From contig NZ_VIAR01000003.1 of assembly GCF_006546625.1 (NCBI RefSeq), positions 1-64,000 on the forward strand: 64,000 nt of DNA, written 5' to 3'. The notes beneath the pieces are model-generated. The model worked only from the letters and a program-made list of their open reading frames with translations, was not told the DNA's origin and ran no database searches. Each line of letters opens with the position of its first letter. Position 1 is the first letter of the stretch. The DNA comes from Haloflavibacter putidus. Its GTDB lineage: Bacteria; Bacteroidota; Bacteroidia; Flavobacteriales; Flavobacteriaceae. Both the position numbers and the translations under genes were made by a program. This document shows, piece by piece, positions 47,185 through 55,622 of this stretch.

Positions 47185-48087
47185 TTGAGCAAGGCAATAT
47201 CAAATAACGCTTCTGTAAGCTTTGGGGCAGATTTTAAAGAAATAACCAAAATGCGGTTAACGGTAAGCGTTGTGTTTTCGTCTGCAGCAGGTTATTTTTT
47301 GGGAGCTCCGGTAGTAGATTTTGTTACGCTGTTATTGTTGGCCATAGGCGGTTATTTAATGGTTGGCGCGTCTAACGCTTTTAACCAAATAGCCGAAAAA
47401 AATCTAGACGCCAAGATGAACCGCACAAAAAACAGACCCATTCCCGCAGGACGAATGAGTGTTACCAGTGCGGCGGCCATTGCTATCTCGTTTACAATTT
47501 TAGGTTTGTATGTCTTGTATTACATCAACCCGATAACTGCGGTTTTTGGAGCAGTTTCTATCTTTTTATATACTTGTGTCTATACGCCTCTAAAAACCAA
47601 AACACCTTTATCTGTATTTGTTGGTGCTTTTCCCGGAGCCATTCCGTTTATGATGGGCTGGGTTGCCGCAACCAATCAATTTAGTATAGAGCCGGGAACG
47701 TTATTTATGATTCAGTTTTTTTGGCAATTTCCGCATTTTTGGGCTCTGGGCTGGTGGCTTTACGACGATTATAAACGTGGTGGATTTTTTATGTTGCCTA
47801 CCGGAAAAAGAGACCGCGGTACGGCAATTCAAATAATTTTATACACAATTTGGACAATTCTTGTCTCTATAATTCCTGTTTTTCAGGTAACCGGTAGGTT
47901 GTATTTAACACCAGTCTCCGGTGTTTTAATTTTCTTGTTAGGTTTAGGAATGTTGTATTATGCAATAAAATTATATAAAAAGAGAGACGAGAAAACAGCC
48001 AAACAACTAATGTTTGCAAGTGTAAGTTATATTACCTTGCTACAAATAATATATGTATTAGATAAATTTTTAAGAGTATGGATTTAA
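47185..48087 (+). CDS. ctaB: protoheme IX farnesyltransferase (haem O synthase)
   Basis: 300 residues, UbiA-type prenyltransferase with about nine membrane helices. The first Asp-rich motif is in NQIAEKNLDAKMNRT, with RTKNRP following, and the second is in YDDYKRGGF. It attaches the farnesyl group to haem B, the first step to haem A for the oxidase. The start taken is TTG at 47185, because the good promoter box lies just before it; an ATG at 47251 (residue 23) is the alternative. The stop overlaps the next gene by ten bases. First gene of an oxidase-completion operon. Confidence 0.93.
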   Translation: MSKAISNNASVSFGADFKEITKMRLTVSVVFSSAAGYFLGAPVVDFVTLLLLAIGGYLMVGASNAFNQIAEKNLDAKMNRTKNRPIPAGRMSVTSAAAIAISFTILGLYVLYYINPITAVFGAVSIFLYTCVYTPLKTKTPLSVFVGAFPGAIPFMMGWVAATNQFSIEPGTLFMIQFFWQFPHFWALGWWLYDDYKRGGFFMLPTGKRDRGTAIQIILYTIWTILVSIIPVFQVTGRLYLTPVSGVLIFLLGLGMLYYAIKLYKKRDEKTAKQLMFASVSYITLLQIIYVLDKFLRVWI

Positions 48088-48659
48088 CCGAAGGTACAAC
48101 CCAGGAAAAGAATGTTCGTTCTAGAAAAATGATGCTTTGGTTTGCAATTGTAAGCATGGCCATGATGTTTGCCGGACTTACCAGTGCTTATGTAGTAAGT
48201 AAAAATAGACCAGATTGGTTAACAGAGTTTCAATTGCCAGATTATTTTTTATGGAGCACAATAGCCATAGTGATTAGTAGCTTTAGTTTTCATTTTTCTA
48301 AAAAAATGATTTTAAAGAACGAACGAAAAAAAGCAACCGGTTTATTAGTTCTTACTTTAGTGTTAGGACTTATATTCGTTTTTTTACAATTTAAAGGTTT
48401 TAGGGCAATTGTAGAACAAGGTTATTATTTTACCGGAGGAGAAAGTACGGTAACTACTTCCTTTCTTTATTTGTTTGTACTTGCGCATATGGTGCACATT
48501 TTAGGAGGCTTAATTACTCTTTTGGTGGTAATTTATAATCATTTTAAACAACGTTACAAATCAGGTCAAATGCTTGGTATAGAACTGGGTGCGACCTTTT
48601 GGCATTTTTTAGATATTCTGTGGCTTTACCTGTTTTTCTTTTTATATTTCTTTAGATAA
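48078..48659 (+). CDS. cytochrome c oxidase subunit III-like protein (first copy)
   Basis: 193 residues with five hydrophobic segments and the subunit III endings LAHMVHILGG and LGATFWHFLDILWLYLFF. It belongs to the haem-copper oxidase subunit III family, which stabilises subunit I and its proton uptake. It begins inside the ctaB end (ten-base overlap), so translation is coupled. A second, larger subunit III gene follows directly. Which of the two is the structural subunit of the aa3 oxidase cannot be decided from sequence; both may be. Confidence 0.9.
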   Translation: MDLTEGTTQEKNVRSRKMMLWFAIVSMAMMFAGLTSAYVVSKNRPDWLTEFQLPDYFLWSTIAIVISSFSFHFSKKMILKNERKKATGLLVLTLVLGLIFVFLQFKGFRAIVEQGYYFTGGESTVTTSFLYLFVLAHMVHILGGLITLLVVIYNHFKQRYKSGQMLGIELGATFWHFLDILWLYLFFFLYFFR

Positions 48660-48669
48660 TAAAATTAAC

Positions 48670-48677
48670 TATTTTTG
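48670..48677 (+). promoter_or_regulatory. possible internal -7 box before the second subunit III gene
   Basis: TATTTTTG fits TAnnTTTG, 27 bases before the ATG at 48705. There is no -33 TTG. It may add a second transcription start inside the operon. Confidence 0.4.
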
Positions 48678-48704
48678 CTAAATACTTAACAATAATCTCT
48701 CTTT

Positions 48705-49691
48705 ATGGAAACTGCTGTTGCGAAAACAGGTACAGAAGATAAAACCTGGGGTGGAGGACCAAAATCTCCTTTAAAAGTGAGTTACGGTAAGTTGATGATG
48801 TGGGTGTTCTTAGCATCAGACTCGTTAACTTTTTCCGGCTTTTTGGCATCCTACGGTTTAATGCGTTTTAAATTTTCAGATGAATGGCCTATCGCCGATG
48901 AGGTCTTTAATCACTTTCCTTTCTTACACGGGGTAGATGCGCCAATGTATTATGTGGCATTAATGACTTTTATCTTGATTTTTTCATCTGTAACTATGGT
49001 GTTGGCTGTAGATGCGGGGCATAAAATGCAGAAAGGGAAAGTCACCACCTACTTGTTTCTAACTATTATTGGAGGTTTGATATTCTTAGGTTCACAAGCT
49101 TGGGAGTGGAAAAACTTTATTAATGGTACTTATGGAGCGGTAAAAACCAATGGTGGCAATATTGTTCAATTTGTAGACAAGCAAGGCGAGCGTTTGGCTA
49201 TTGGAGATGTAGCGCAATCTCTACCAGGACAACGCGTTCATCAGAAACCAAGCGAAGCTATTTGGTATAGTTTTGATGAAAGAGACATACCAACGTATAG
49301 TTTAGAAGAAGTAAAGAAAGGTTTTATGGCCAATGAAGATATCTTGGTTCGTATTCAAACCTTAGACGAAAGAGGTCAAAAAGTTATTTTGTCTCGTGAT
49401 AAGTCTATAAGTCTTATAGAAAACCAAGCAGCAGGTGTTGTAGAAGGTGCAAATCTTACAGAAAATGAATACGGTCCGCCGCTATTTGCAGATTTCTTTT
49501 TCTTTATTACCGGCTTTCACGGCTTTCACGTTTTTATTGGAGTATTGCTCAATATTATTATTTTCTTTAATGTTCTTATAGGAACCTACGAAAAAAGAGG
49601 TAGTTATGAAATGGTAGAAAAAGTTGGGCTTTACTGGCACTTTGTGGACCTTGTTTGGGTTTTTGTATTTACATTCTTTTATCTTGTATAA
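48705..49691 (+). CDS. cytochrome c oxidase subunit III with large soluble insertion (second copy)
   Basis: 328 residues. Five hydrophobic segments are predicted (about 30-52, 82-102, 113-131, 263-290 and 308-327). The closing GFHGFHVFIGV and WHFVDLVWVFVF are canonical. Between helices three and four lies a hydrophilic stretch of about 110 residues (about 144-256) that ordinary subunit III proteins lack; it is rich in charged residues with no cysteine. It should face one side of the membrane as a separate small domain. Located between the first subunit III gene and the subunit IV gene. Confidence 0.92.
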   Translation: METAVAKTGTEDKTWGGGPKSPLKVSYGKLMMWVFLASDSLTFSGFLASYGLMRFKFSDEWPIADEVFNHFPFLHGVDAPMYYVALMTFILIFSSVTMVLAVDAGHKMQKGKVTTYLFLTIIGGLIFLGSQAWEWKNFINGTYGAVKTNGGNIVQFVDKQGERLAIGDVAQSLPGQRVHQKPSEAIWYSFDERDIPTYSLEEVKKGFMANEDILVRIQTLDERGQKVILSRDKSISLIENQAAGVVEGANLTENEYGPPLFADFFFFITGFHGFHVFIGVLLNIIIFFNVLIGTYEKRGSYEMVEKVGLYWHFVDLVWVFVFTFFYLV

Positions 49692-49709
49692 TCTTTTTAG
49701 ACCTTAAAA

Positions 49710-50078
49710 ATGGCAGAAACGAACACACATACAAAAAACGATAACTCCGCTGTAAAAAGAATTTGGACGGTATTTGTAATACTATCTATAGTAACTATTG
49801 TAGAAGTGTTGCTAGGTATTTTTAGACCAGATTTCTTAGTACATACAGACTTTGTTTATTTAAGTCTTCTTAACTGGATATTTATTCTTTTAACCATCTA
49901 TAAAGCTTACTATATAGTTTGGGCATTTATGCATATGGAGCACGAAACCAAAGGGCTGCGAAGAGCTATAATTTGGACATCCGGGTTCTTGATAATTTAT
50001 TTGGTGTTTATCTTTCTCACCGAAGGAAATTATATTTACAACGTTATGAAAAACGGATTTGTAGCCTGGGATTTTTAA
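49710..50078 (+). CDS. cytochrome c oxidase subunit IV-like protein
   Basis: 122 residues with three membrane helices (about 17-36, 47-68 and 82-103). Features such as VEVLLGIF near 30 and YYIVWAFMHMEHE near 67 identify the small prokaryotic COX4/CyoD-like subunit. It supports assembly of the oxidase and has no cofactor. It ends the ctaB operon: a terminator hairpin follows directly. Confidence 0.9.
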   Translation: MAETNTHTKNDNSAVKRIWTVFVILSIVTIVEVLLGIFRPDFLVHTDFVYLSLLNWIFILLTIYKAYYIVWAFMHMEHETKGLRRAIIWTSGFLIIYLVFIFLTEGNYIYNVMKNGFVAWDF

Positions 50079-50093
50079 AAGTTAAAAATACAG

Positions 50094-50123
50094 AAAAGAC
50101 GGTTTATTGAAGCCGTCTTTTTT
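50094..50123 (+). terminator. intrinsic terminator after the subunit IV gene
   Basis: AAAAGACGGTT pairs with AGCCGTCTTTT (one G-T pair) and runs into T-run. The next promoter box starts at its last base. Confidence 0.8.
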
Positions 50124-50130
50124 ACTTTTG
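50123..50130 (+). promoter_or_regulatory. -7 box of the SCO gene cluster
   Basis: TACTTTTG fits TAnnTTTG, 24 bases before the ATG at 50155. The -33 position lies within the preceding terminator. Confidence 0.5.
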
Positions 50131-50154
50131 CACGAGGTTGTTTAAATCTTAGCT

Positions 50155-50799
50155 ATGAAAAAAACTGTAGTCCTCATTGTGCTGTTTGCGCTACCAATTG
50201 TAGCCTATTTATTCTTCTCTTCTGGGGTTAACAATTTTGTAAAATTGCCCACCTTAACTTCCAACGTAAAAGAAATTAATAATTTTTCTCCTCTCAATGA
50301 AGGTTCCGTAAAGTTAGAAGATAAAATTACTATACTTTCCGTTTACGGCTCAGATATAGAAAAAATGGGCGGGAACGCCTTTAATCTTAATGAAAAGATT
50401 TACGATAAGAATTACGAGTTTAACGATTTTCAATTTGTAGTTTTAGCAGAAGATGGTACGCAAGAACAAGCAAAAAAACTTTTACAACAAATAGGAACTA
50501 CCATTAATCCAAAAAAATGGAATTTTGTTTTTGGTTCTACAGAGCAAATTCAGAAAGTTTTTGAGAGCTTGCAAACAGATTTAGAATTGGATAAAGATTT
50601 TGCCACGCCATATACTTTTATAATAGATAAAGAACGCAATTTAAGAGGTAGAAATGACGACGAGAAAATTAAAGATGGTACGCTATACGGCTATAATACC
50701 AGTTTGGTTGGCCAATTGAGCAATAAAATGGTAGACGATGTAAAGGTTATTTTGGCGGAATACAGATTAGAGTTGAAAAAATACAAAGATAGGAAGTAA
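50155..50799 (+). CDS. SCO-like thioredoxin-fold membrane protein lacking cysteine and histidine
   Basis: 214 residues. One N-terminal membrane anchor (about 4-22) and a thioredoxin-like domain (about 50-210), with YTFIIDKERNLRG near the expected beta hairpin and an ILSVYGSDIEKMG strand-loop where SCO proteins carry their CxxxC. The protein contains no cysteine and no histidine at all, so it cannot bind copper in the SCO manner or do thiol chemistry. It precedes the real SCO1 gene by four bases and probably derives from it or works with it. Family placement rests on fold pattern and context; function unknown. Confidence 0.7.
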   Translation: MKKTVVLIVLFALPIVAYLFFSSGVNNFVKLPTLTSNVKEINNFSPLNEGSVKLEDKITILSVYGSDIEKMGGNAFNLNEKIYDKNYEFNDFQFVVLAEDGTQEQAKKLLQQIGTTINPKKWNFVFGSTEQIQKVFESLQTDLELDKDFATPYTFIIDKERNLRGRNDDEKIKDGTLYGYNTSLVGQLSNKMVDDVKVILAEYRLELKKYKDRK

Positions 50800-50803
50800 A
50801 AAA

Positions 50804-51499
50804 ATGAAACGTAAATATTCTTATATAGGTTTAGCAATAATAATTTTGGTATTTGGCATTATAGTAATTCCTAAAATAGCCGAACGTACCGCTAAAGGTA
50901 ATATTGTAGAAAACGATAGACTAAGTAGTACACCCAAAACAACAAGTAATAACGATTTAGCGTATATTAATATTGAGGGCAAAAACAAAAAAGTACCTGA
51001 ATTTGAATTTGTAGATCAGCATAACGATACAATTACCAACCAAGATTATAAAGGAAAAGTGTATGTAGTAGAGTTCTTTTTTACTTCTTGTCCTACCATT
51101 TGCCCTAAAATGCATGACAATATGTTGCAGGTGCAAAAAGCTTTTAAAGAGGAAAAAGATTTTGCGGTTGCATCTATAAGTATAGATCCTAAAAATGATA
51201 CTCCGCAGAAATTAAGAGAATATGCAGATAAAAATGGGGTAGAACATCCGCATTGGCATATGCTTAGTGGCACGCAAGAAAGCGTTTTTGAGTTGGCCAA
51301 TAAAAGTTTTAATCTTTATGCAGCCTATAATCCGGAAGTAGAAGGAAATTTTGAGCATTCCGGCTATTTCGCTTTGGTAGACCAGAACGGTTACATCCGG
51401 TCACGAGAAGATCAATTTGGTAACCCTATTCTATTCTATAATGGTTTAGATCAAGACCAAATAGATATGTTAATAGCAGATATTAAAAAATTATTGTAA
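50804..51499 (+). CDS. SCO1/SenC copper-delivery protein
   Basis: 231 residues. One N-terminal membrane anchor (about 7-24) and a periplasmic thioredoxin-like domain with copper ligands C96 and C100 in FFFTSCPTICP and H185 in NFEHSGYFA. SCO1 delivers copper to, or reduces, the CuA site of subunit II, here CoxB. It is tightly linked to oxidase genes. Its stop overlaps the next start by one base (TAATG), so translation is coupled. Confidence 0.94.
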   Translation: MKRKYSYIGLAIIILVFGIIVIPKIAERTAKGNIVENDRLSSTPKTTSNNDLAYINIEGKNKKVPEFEFVDQHNDTITNQDYKGKVYVVEFFFTSCPTICPKMHDNMLQVQKAFKEEKDFAVASISIDPKNDTPQKLREYADKNGVEHPHWHMLSGTQESVFELANKSFNLYAAYNPEVEGNFEHSGYFALVDQNGYIRSREDQFGNPILFYNGLDQDQIDMLIADIKKLL

Positions 51500-52035
51500 T
51501 GCAGTCAACTAGTAAAAAAGATAAAGTGGCCATTCCGGTTATTGTTCTTTTGTCTGTACTTGTTCCGTTAATCGTGTTGGTTTTAATGAATTTACCCACG
51601 CGCTATGATTTACTTGGTTTAGATTTAGGAACCTTTCCTTTTTTTCACGCACTTTTAAACGGTACCACGGCAATTTTGCTACTATTGGGATATTTTTTTA
51701 TTAGAAACGGAAAACGCAAAAGTCACCGCAACGTGATGATAACTGCGTTTGTCTTATCAACGGTATTTCTTATTAGTTATGTAATTTCTAAAATAAGTAA
51801 CGATCCGGTGCCTTACGGCGGAGAAGGTTTTTTAAAGCCAATTTATTTCTTTATTCTTATAACGCATATTTTATTATCTGCTATTATTGTACCTTTAGTT
51901 TTGTTTACAATGTATCGCGGATTAACCAAAGAATACGAGAAGCATAAAAAAATTGCTAGATGGACATTCCCAATATGGTTATACGTAGCCATTACCGGAG
52001 TTTTGGTATATTTGTTTATGTTGCCCTATTATTGA
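51499..52035 (+). CDS. DUF420 membrane protein
   Basis: 178 residues with five hydrophobic segments (about 11-31, 45-67, 80-97, 112-136 and 153-175). PFFHALLNGTTAILLLLGYF and the KKHRKIA-like turn near 150 are typical of DUF420, a family usually found next to SCO and cytochrome oxidase genes and thought to help assembly. Starts on the SCO1 stop codon. Confidence 0.85.
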   Translation: MQSTSKKDKVAIPVIVLLSVLVPLIVLVLMNLPTRYDLLGLDLGTFPFFHALLNGTTAILLLLGYFFIRNGKRKSHRNVMITAFVLSTVFLISYVISKISNDPVPYGGEGFLKPIYFFILITHILLSAIIVPLVLFTMYRGLTKEYEKHKKIARWTFPIWLYVAITGVLVYLFMLPYY

Positions 52036-52057
52036 TAATTTGATAAAACCTGTTCTA

Positions 52058-52291
52058 ATGCAACTAAAAAAAATAATTGTTTCTTTATTAATCATATTTG
52101 TTGGTTTTGCTGCCAATGCACAATGTTCTATGTGCCGGGCAGTTCTAGAAAGTCAAGACAGTGGTAGTGCGGCAGCCGGCATTAACGACGGTATTATGTA
52201 CCTTATGGTTTTTCCCTATTTGTTAATAGGAATTGTTGGTGTTGTAATTTATCGTATGAATCGTAAAGGAGTAGCAGAAAAAGAAAATTAA
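52058..52291 (+). CDS. small secreted CxxC membrane-anchored protein, hypothetical
   Basis: 77 residues from the ATG at 52058. A signal peptide ends at ANAQ, followed immediately by CSMCRAVLES, a CxxC pair at the mature N-terminus, then a membrane helix (about 45-66) and a basic tail. A TTG six codons earlier (52040) is possible but would add a non-signal-like MIKPVL extension. The CxxC and its location behind SCO1-DUF420 suggest copper or haem handling for the oxidase; that is inference. No named family recognised. Confidence 0.65.
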   Translation: MQLKKIIVSLLIIFVGFAANAQCSMCRAVLESQDSGSAAAGINDGIMYLMVFPYLLIGIVGVVIYRMNRKGVAEKEN

Positions 52292-52374
52292 TTTTTTTGC
52301 CTATACAATGTAACATTTCCGCCTTTTAAAAGTCATATAAATAAATTGTTCTACTTTTTGCGCAATATATTTAT

Positions 52375-53076
52375 ATGATTGAAATAAAAAACCTACATAA
52401 ATCTTACAAAACCGGCGCCACTGCATTACACGTGCTTAAAGGCATTAACTTTAGTGTAAAAGAAGGCGAACTGGTCTCTATAATGGGCTCTTCGGGTTCC
52501 GGGAAATCTACGCTACTCAATATTTTAGGAATGTTAGATGAAGCAGATAAAGGTTCTTACACCTTAGACGGTTTTCCTATAAAAAATTTAAACGAAAAAG
52601 TTGCAGCGCGTTACCGCAACAAATTTCTTGGGTTTATCTTTCAATCCTTCAATCTAATTGGTTATAAATCTGCATTAGATAATGTAGCCTTGCCCTTATA
52701 TTATCAAGGGGTAAACCGGCAAGAACGTATAGACAAATCTATGGCTTATTTAGAAAAGGTTGGTTTAGCGCAGTGGGCAAAACACTTGCCAAACGAGCTT
52801 TCAGGAGGTCAAAAACAACGAGTAGCAATTGCGCGAGCTTTGGCCAGCGATCCTAAAGTATTGCTAGCAGATGAACCAACCGGAGCTTTAGATACCAAAA
52901 CCTCTTATGAAGTGATGGATTTGATTCAAGGCATAAACGACGAAGGTAAAACCATTTTGGTAGTAACCCACGAAGAAGACATTGCCCACATGACAAAACG
53001 TATTGTCAATCTTAAAGATGGGCTTATCATAGACGATTCCAGAGTAGAACAAGTTAGGGCCGCAAAGCATGTTTAA
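52375..53076 (+). CDS. ABC transporter ATPase, MacB/LolD type
   Basis: 233 residues. Walker A GSSGSGKST (38-46), signature LSGGQKQRVAIARA, Walker B VLLADEPTGALDT and the H-loop VVTHEEDIA are all intact. The family powers MacB/LolCDE/FtsEX-type permeases that work by mechanotransmission. The sequence FQSFNLIGYKSALDNV is typical. It overlaps the first permease gene by eight bases. It serves both permeases encoded next. Confidence 0.94.
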   Translation: MIEIKNLHKSYKTGATALHVLKGINFSVKEGELVSIMGSSGSGKSTLLNILGMLDEADKGSYTLDGFPIKNLNEKVAARYRNKFLGFIFQSFNLIGYKSALDNVALPLYYQGVNRQERIDKSMAYLEKVGLAQWAKHLPNELSGGQKQRVAIARALASDPKVLLADEPTGALDTKTSYEVMDLIQGINDEGKTILVVTHEEDIAHMTKRIVNLKDGLIIDDSRVEQVRAAKHV

Positions 53077-54316
53077 TATAGAACGTTGGCAGGAAATATT
53101 TGAAACTATCGGAAAAAATAAACTCCGTACTTTTCTTACGGGCATATCGGTAGCTTCAGGTATTTTTATTTTGGTTACTCTGCTTGGCGTAGGAGAAGGT
53201 ATGCAAAACGGTATTCAAACCCAGTTTCAAAGCGATGCTACCAATCGTATTTCTGTCTGGACCGGCTTAACTTCTGTAGAATATAATGGTTTAAATCCCG
53301 GACGTCGCATTCAATTAAAAAATAAAGATTTTTTCTTTACGGAAAAGAAATTTTCTGACAATTTAGAATACCGCTCACCTTTATTTCGTGTTTGGGGGCA
53401 ACTCATCAGCTATAAAAAAGAATCTGGCAGCTACCGTATTGAAGGTGTCTTTCCAGATTACCAGTTTTTAGAAAGCCAAAGTATGCTTGCCGGTAGGTTT
53501 CTTAATTATACAGATCAAGAAAACTATGAAAAGATAATGGTAATTGGTCAAAAAGTAAAAAACGATTTATTTAAAAATAACGAAACCGCATTAGGAAAAC
53601 TGGTGCAAGTCTCCGGGATTAATTTTAAAGTAGTTGGGGTTTTTCAAGATCCTGGCGGAGAACGCGAAGAAGCTCGTGTTTTTATTCCGCTTTCTACAGC
53701 ACAAAGAGTTTTTAGCGGCGGCAACGATCTAAGAGGCTTAGCTTTCACTTTGCCCCAAGAAGCTTCTTTTGATGTGGCTTTGGCAGCTTCCGAAAATTTT
53801 ATCAAGCAATTAGAAAAGCAGTTAAAAAAAGAACATACCGTTGCGCCAAATGACGATAGTGCCATACGCATAAATAATTCTTTAGAAGAGGCCAAACGCT
53901 TTTACGATTTAATAGGTATGATAAAAGCTTTTTTCTGGGGTGTGGGCATTGCCACCATTTTTGCCGGTATAGTTGGCGTGAGTAATATTATGCTCATTAT
54001 AGTTAAAGAGCGTACCAAAGAAATAGGTATAAGAAAAGCTTTAGGCGCAGAACCGCTTTCTATTATTGGTATGATATTGCACGAAGCCATCTTTGTAACT
54101 GCTATAGCCGGATTTATAGGTTTGTTTTTTGGTTTATTGTTGTTAGAATTTGTTGGGCCAATGGTGCAAACAGATTTTATTACCAATCCTACCGTAAATT
54201 TTAATGTTGCCCTTACTACGGTGGTTATTTTAATAATTGCCGGCGCCGTGGCAGGCTTTTTTCCTGCCAGAAAAGCTGCCTTGATAAAACCTATTGTAGC
54301 ACTAAGAGATGAATAA
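53069..54316 (+). CDS. MacB-like ABC transporter permease (first)
   Basis: 415 residues. One N-terminal helix (about 20-42), a periplasmic MacB_PCD domain (about 45-270) and three C-terminal FtsX-type helices (about 284-306, 335-360 and 373-398). The segment IMLIIVKERTKEIGIRKALGA is the hallmark coupling region of the family. No ATPase domain is fused, unlike MacB itself. Two bases separate it from the second permease, so both are made together, likely as a heterodimer. Confidence 0.93.
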   Translation: MFNIERWQEIFETIGKNKLRTFLTGISVASGIFILVTLLGVGEGMQNGIQTQFQSDATNRISVWTGLTSVEYNGLNPGRRIQLKNKDFFFTEKKFSDNLEYRSPLFRVWGQLISYKKESGSYRIEGVFPDYQFLESQSMLAGRFLNYTDQENYEKIMVIGQKVKNDLFKNNETALGKLVQVSGINFKVVGVFQDPGGEREEARVFIPLSTAQRVFSGGNDLRGLAFTLPQEASFDVALAASENFIKQLEKQLKKEHTVAPNDDSAIRINNSLEEAKRFYDLIGMIKAFFWGVGIATIFAGIVGVSNIMLIIVKERTKEIGIRKALGAEPLSIIGMILHEAIFVTAIAGFIGLFFGLLLLEFVGPMVQTDFITNPTVNFNVALTTVVILIIAGAVAGFFPARKAALIKPIVALRDE

Positions 54317-54318
54317 AT

Positions 54319-55584
54319 ATGTTTAGTAGGGATAAATGGAATGAAATAATAGAATCGTTAAGCGCTAATTGGTTTCGTACCATCTTAACAGCTTTTGGTG
54401 TGCTTTGGGGTATCTTTATTTTGGTTATTCTGCTGGCAGCGGGAAAAGGTTTAGAAAATGGCGTGAAAAAAGGTTTTGGAGGTTTAGCAACCAACACCAT
54501 GTTTATGTGGACGCAAACGGCTTCTAAACCATACCAAGGTCTGCCAAAAGGTAGAAGGTTTAATTTTAAAACTGGCGATGTACCAGCTATAGAAAATAAT
54601 GTGCCCGGGCTTAAATATATTTCCCCTAGAAATCAATTGGGTGGTTTTGGTGGTAACAATAATGTAGTTCGCGGATTAAAATCGGGAGCGTTTAATGTTT
54701 ATGGAGATTACCCCGAAATAATTAAACAACAACCTATGGATATTACTTCCGGCAGGTTTATTAATTACAACGACATTCAAGAAAAACGCAAGGTTGCCAT
54801 TATCGGTAACGGCGTAAAGAGCACCTTATACACTATAGAAGAAGAAGTTATTGGCTCGTACATAAAAATAAACGGCGTTAATTTTAGAATAATTGGCACT
54901 TATAGAAAAAAAGGACAAGGCGGTGGTAATTCAGAAGAAGATCAAAAAGAGATTTATGTACCGTTTACTTCCTTCTCACAAGCATTTAATAAAGGAGATG
55001 TTGTTGGCTGGATGGCCATTACCGCCCAAGATAATAATTCTATAACTTCCTTAAAAGATCAGATTTTTGAGTTGCTTAAAAAACGCCATAGCATTCATCC
55101 GGAAGACGATCGCGCTATTGGTAATTTTGATTTGTATAAAGAATTTAGCAAAGTTAACGGTTTGTTTATAGCGTTAAAAGCGGTTGCTTATTTTGTAGGC
55201 ATTTTGGTTTTACTTTCGGGCATAATAGGTATAAGTAACATTATGCTTATTGTAGTAAAAGAACGCACCAACGAGATTGGCGTACGCAGAGCTTTAGGTG
55301 CAACACCTTGGGATATACGCGGTCAAATTTTGTTAGAATCTGTTTTCCTTACAATTATTTCAGGAATGGCCGGAATAATTTTAGCCACCGGAGTTTTGGC
55401 TTTAGTAAATAAAATTTTAGACCAAAATACAAGTCCGGATACAATGTTTGCAAACCCAAGTGTAAATTTGGGCGTTATTGCCACCGCTTTATTTATCCTG
55501 GTTGTTTCGGGTTTATTGGCGGGGTTAATTCCTGCGCAAAATGCTATTCGTATTAAACCGGTAGATGCATTAAGAACAGAATAA
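54319..55584 (+). CDS. MacB-like ABC transporter permease (second)
   Basis: 421 residues with the same plan as its neighbour: N-terminal helix (about 20-40), MacB_PCD domain and FtsX helices near 285-310, 335-360 and 385-405. The coupling segment is IMLIVVKERTNEIGVRRALGA. It is related to, but clearly different from, the first permease, so the transporter probably uses two different halves. It is followed after 38 bases by an adaptor gene. Confidence 0.93.
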   Translation: MFSRDKWNEIIESLSANWFRTILTAFGVLWGIFILVILLAAGKGLENGVKKGFGGLATNTMFMWTQTASKPYQGLPKGRRFNFKTGDVPAIENNVPGLKYISPRNQLGGFGGNNNVVRGLKSGAFNVYGDYPEIIKQQPMDITSGRFINYNDIQEKRKVAIIGNGVKSTLYTIEEEVIGSYIKINGVNFRIIGTYRKKGQGGGNSEEDQKEIYVPFTSFSQAFNKGDVVGWMAITAQDNNSITSLKDQIFELLKKRHSIHPEDDRAIGNFDLYKEFSKVNGLFIALKAVAYFVGILVLLSGIIGISNIMLIVVKERTNEIGVRRALGATPWDIRGQILLESVFLTIISGMAGIILATGVLALVNKILDQNTSPDTMFANPSVNLGVIATALFILVVSGLLAGLIPAQNAIRIKPVDALRTE

Positions 55585-55622
55585 AAATTTAAAATAGTAT
55601 AAACACCAATTTTATTATTTCA

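Noticed and set aside
52040-52057. TTG start six codons before the small CxxC protein
   Set aside because: The ATG at 52058 gives a cleaner signal peptide and needs no rare start.
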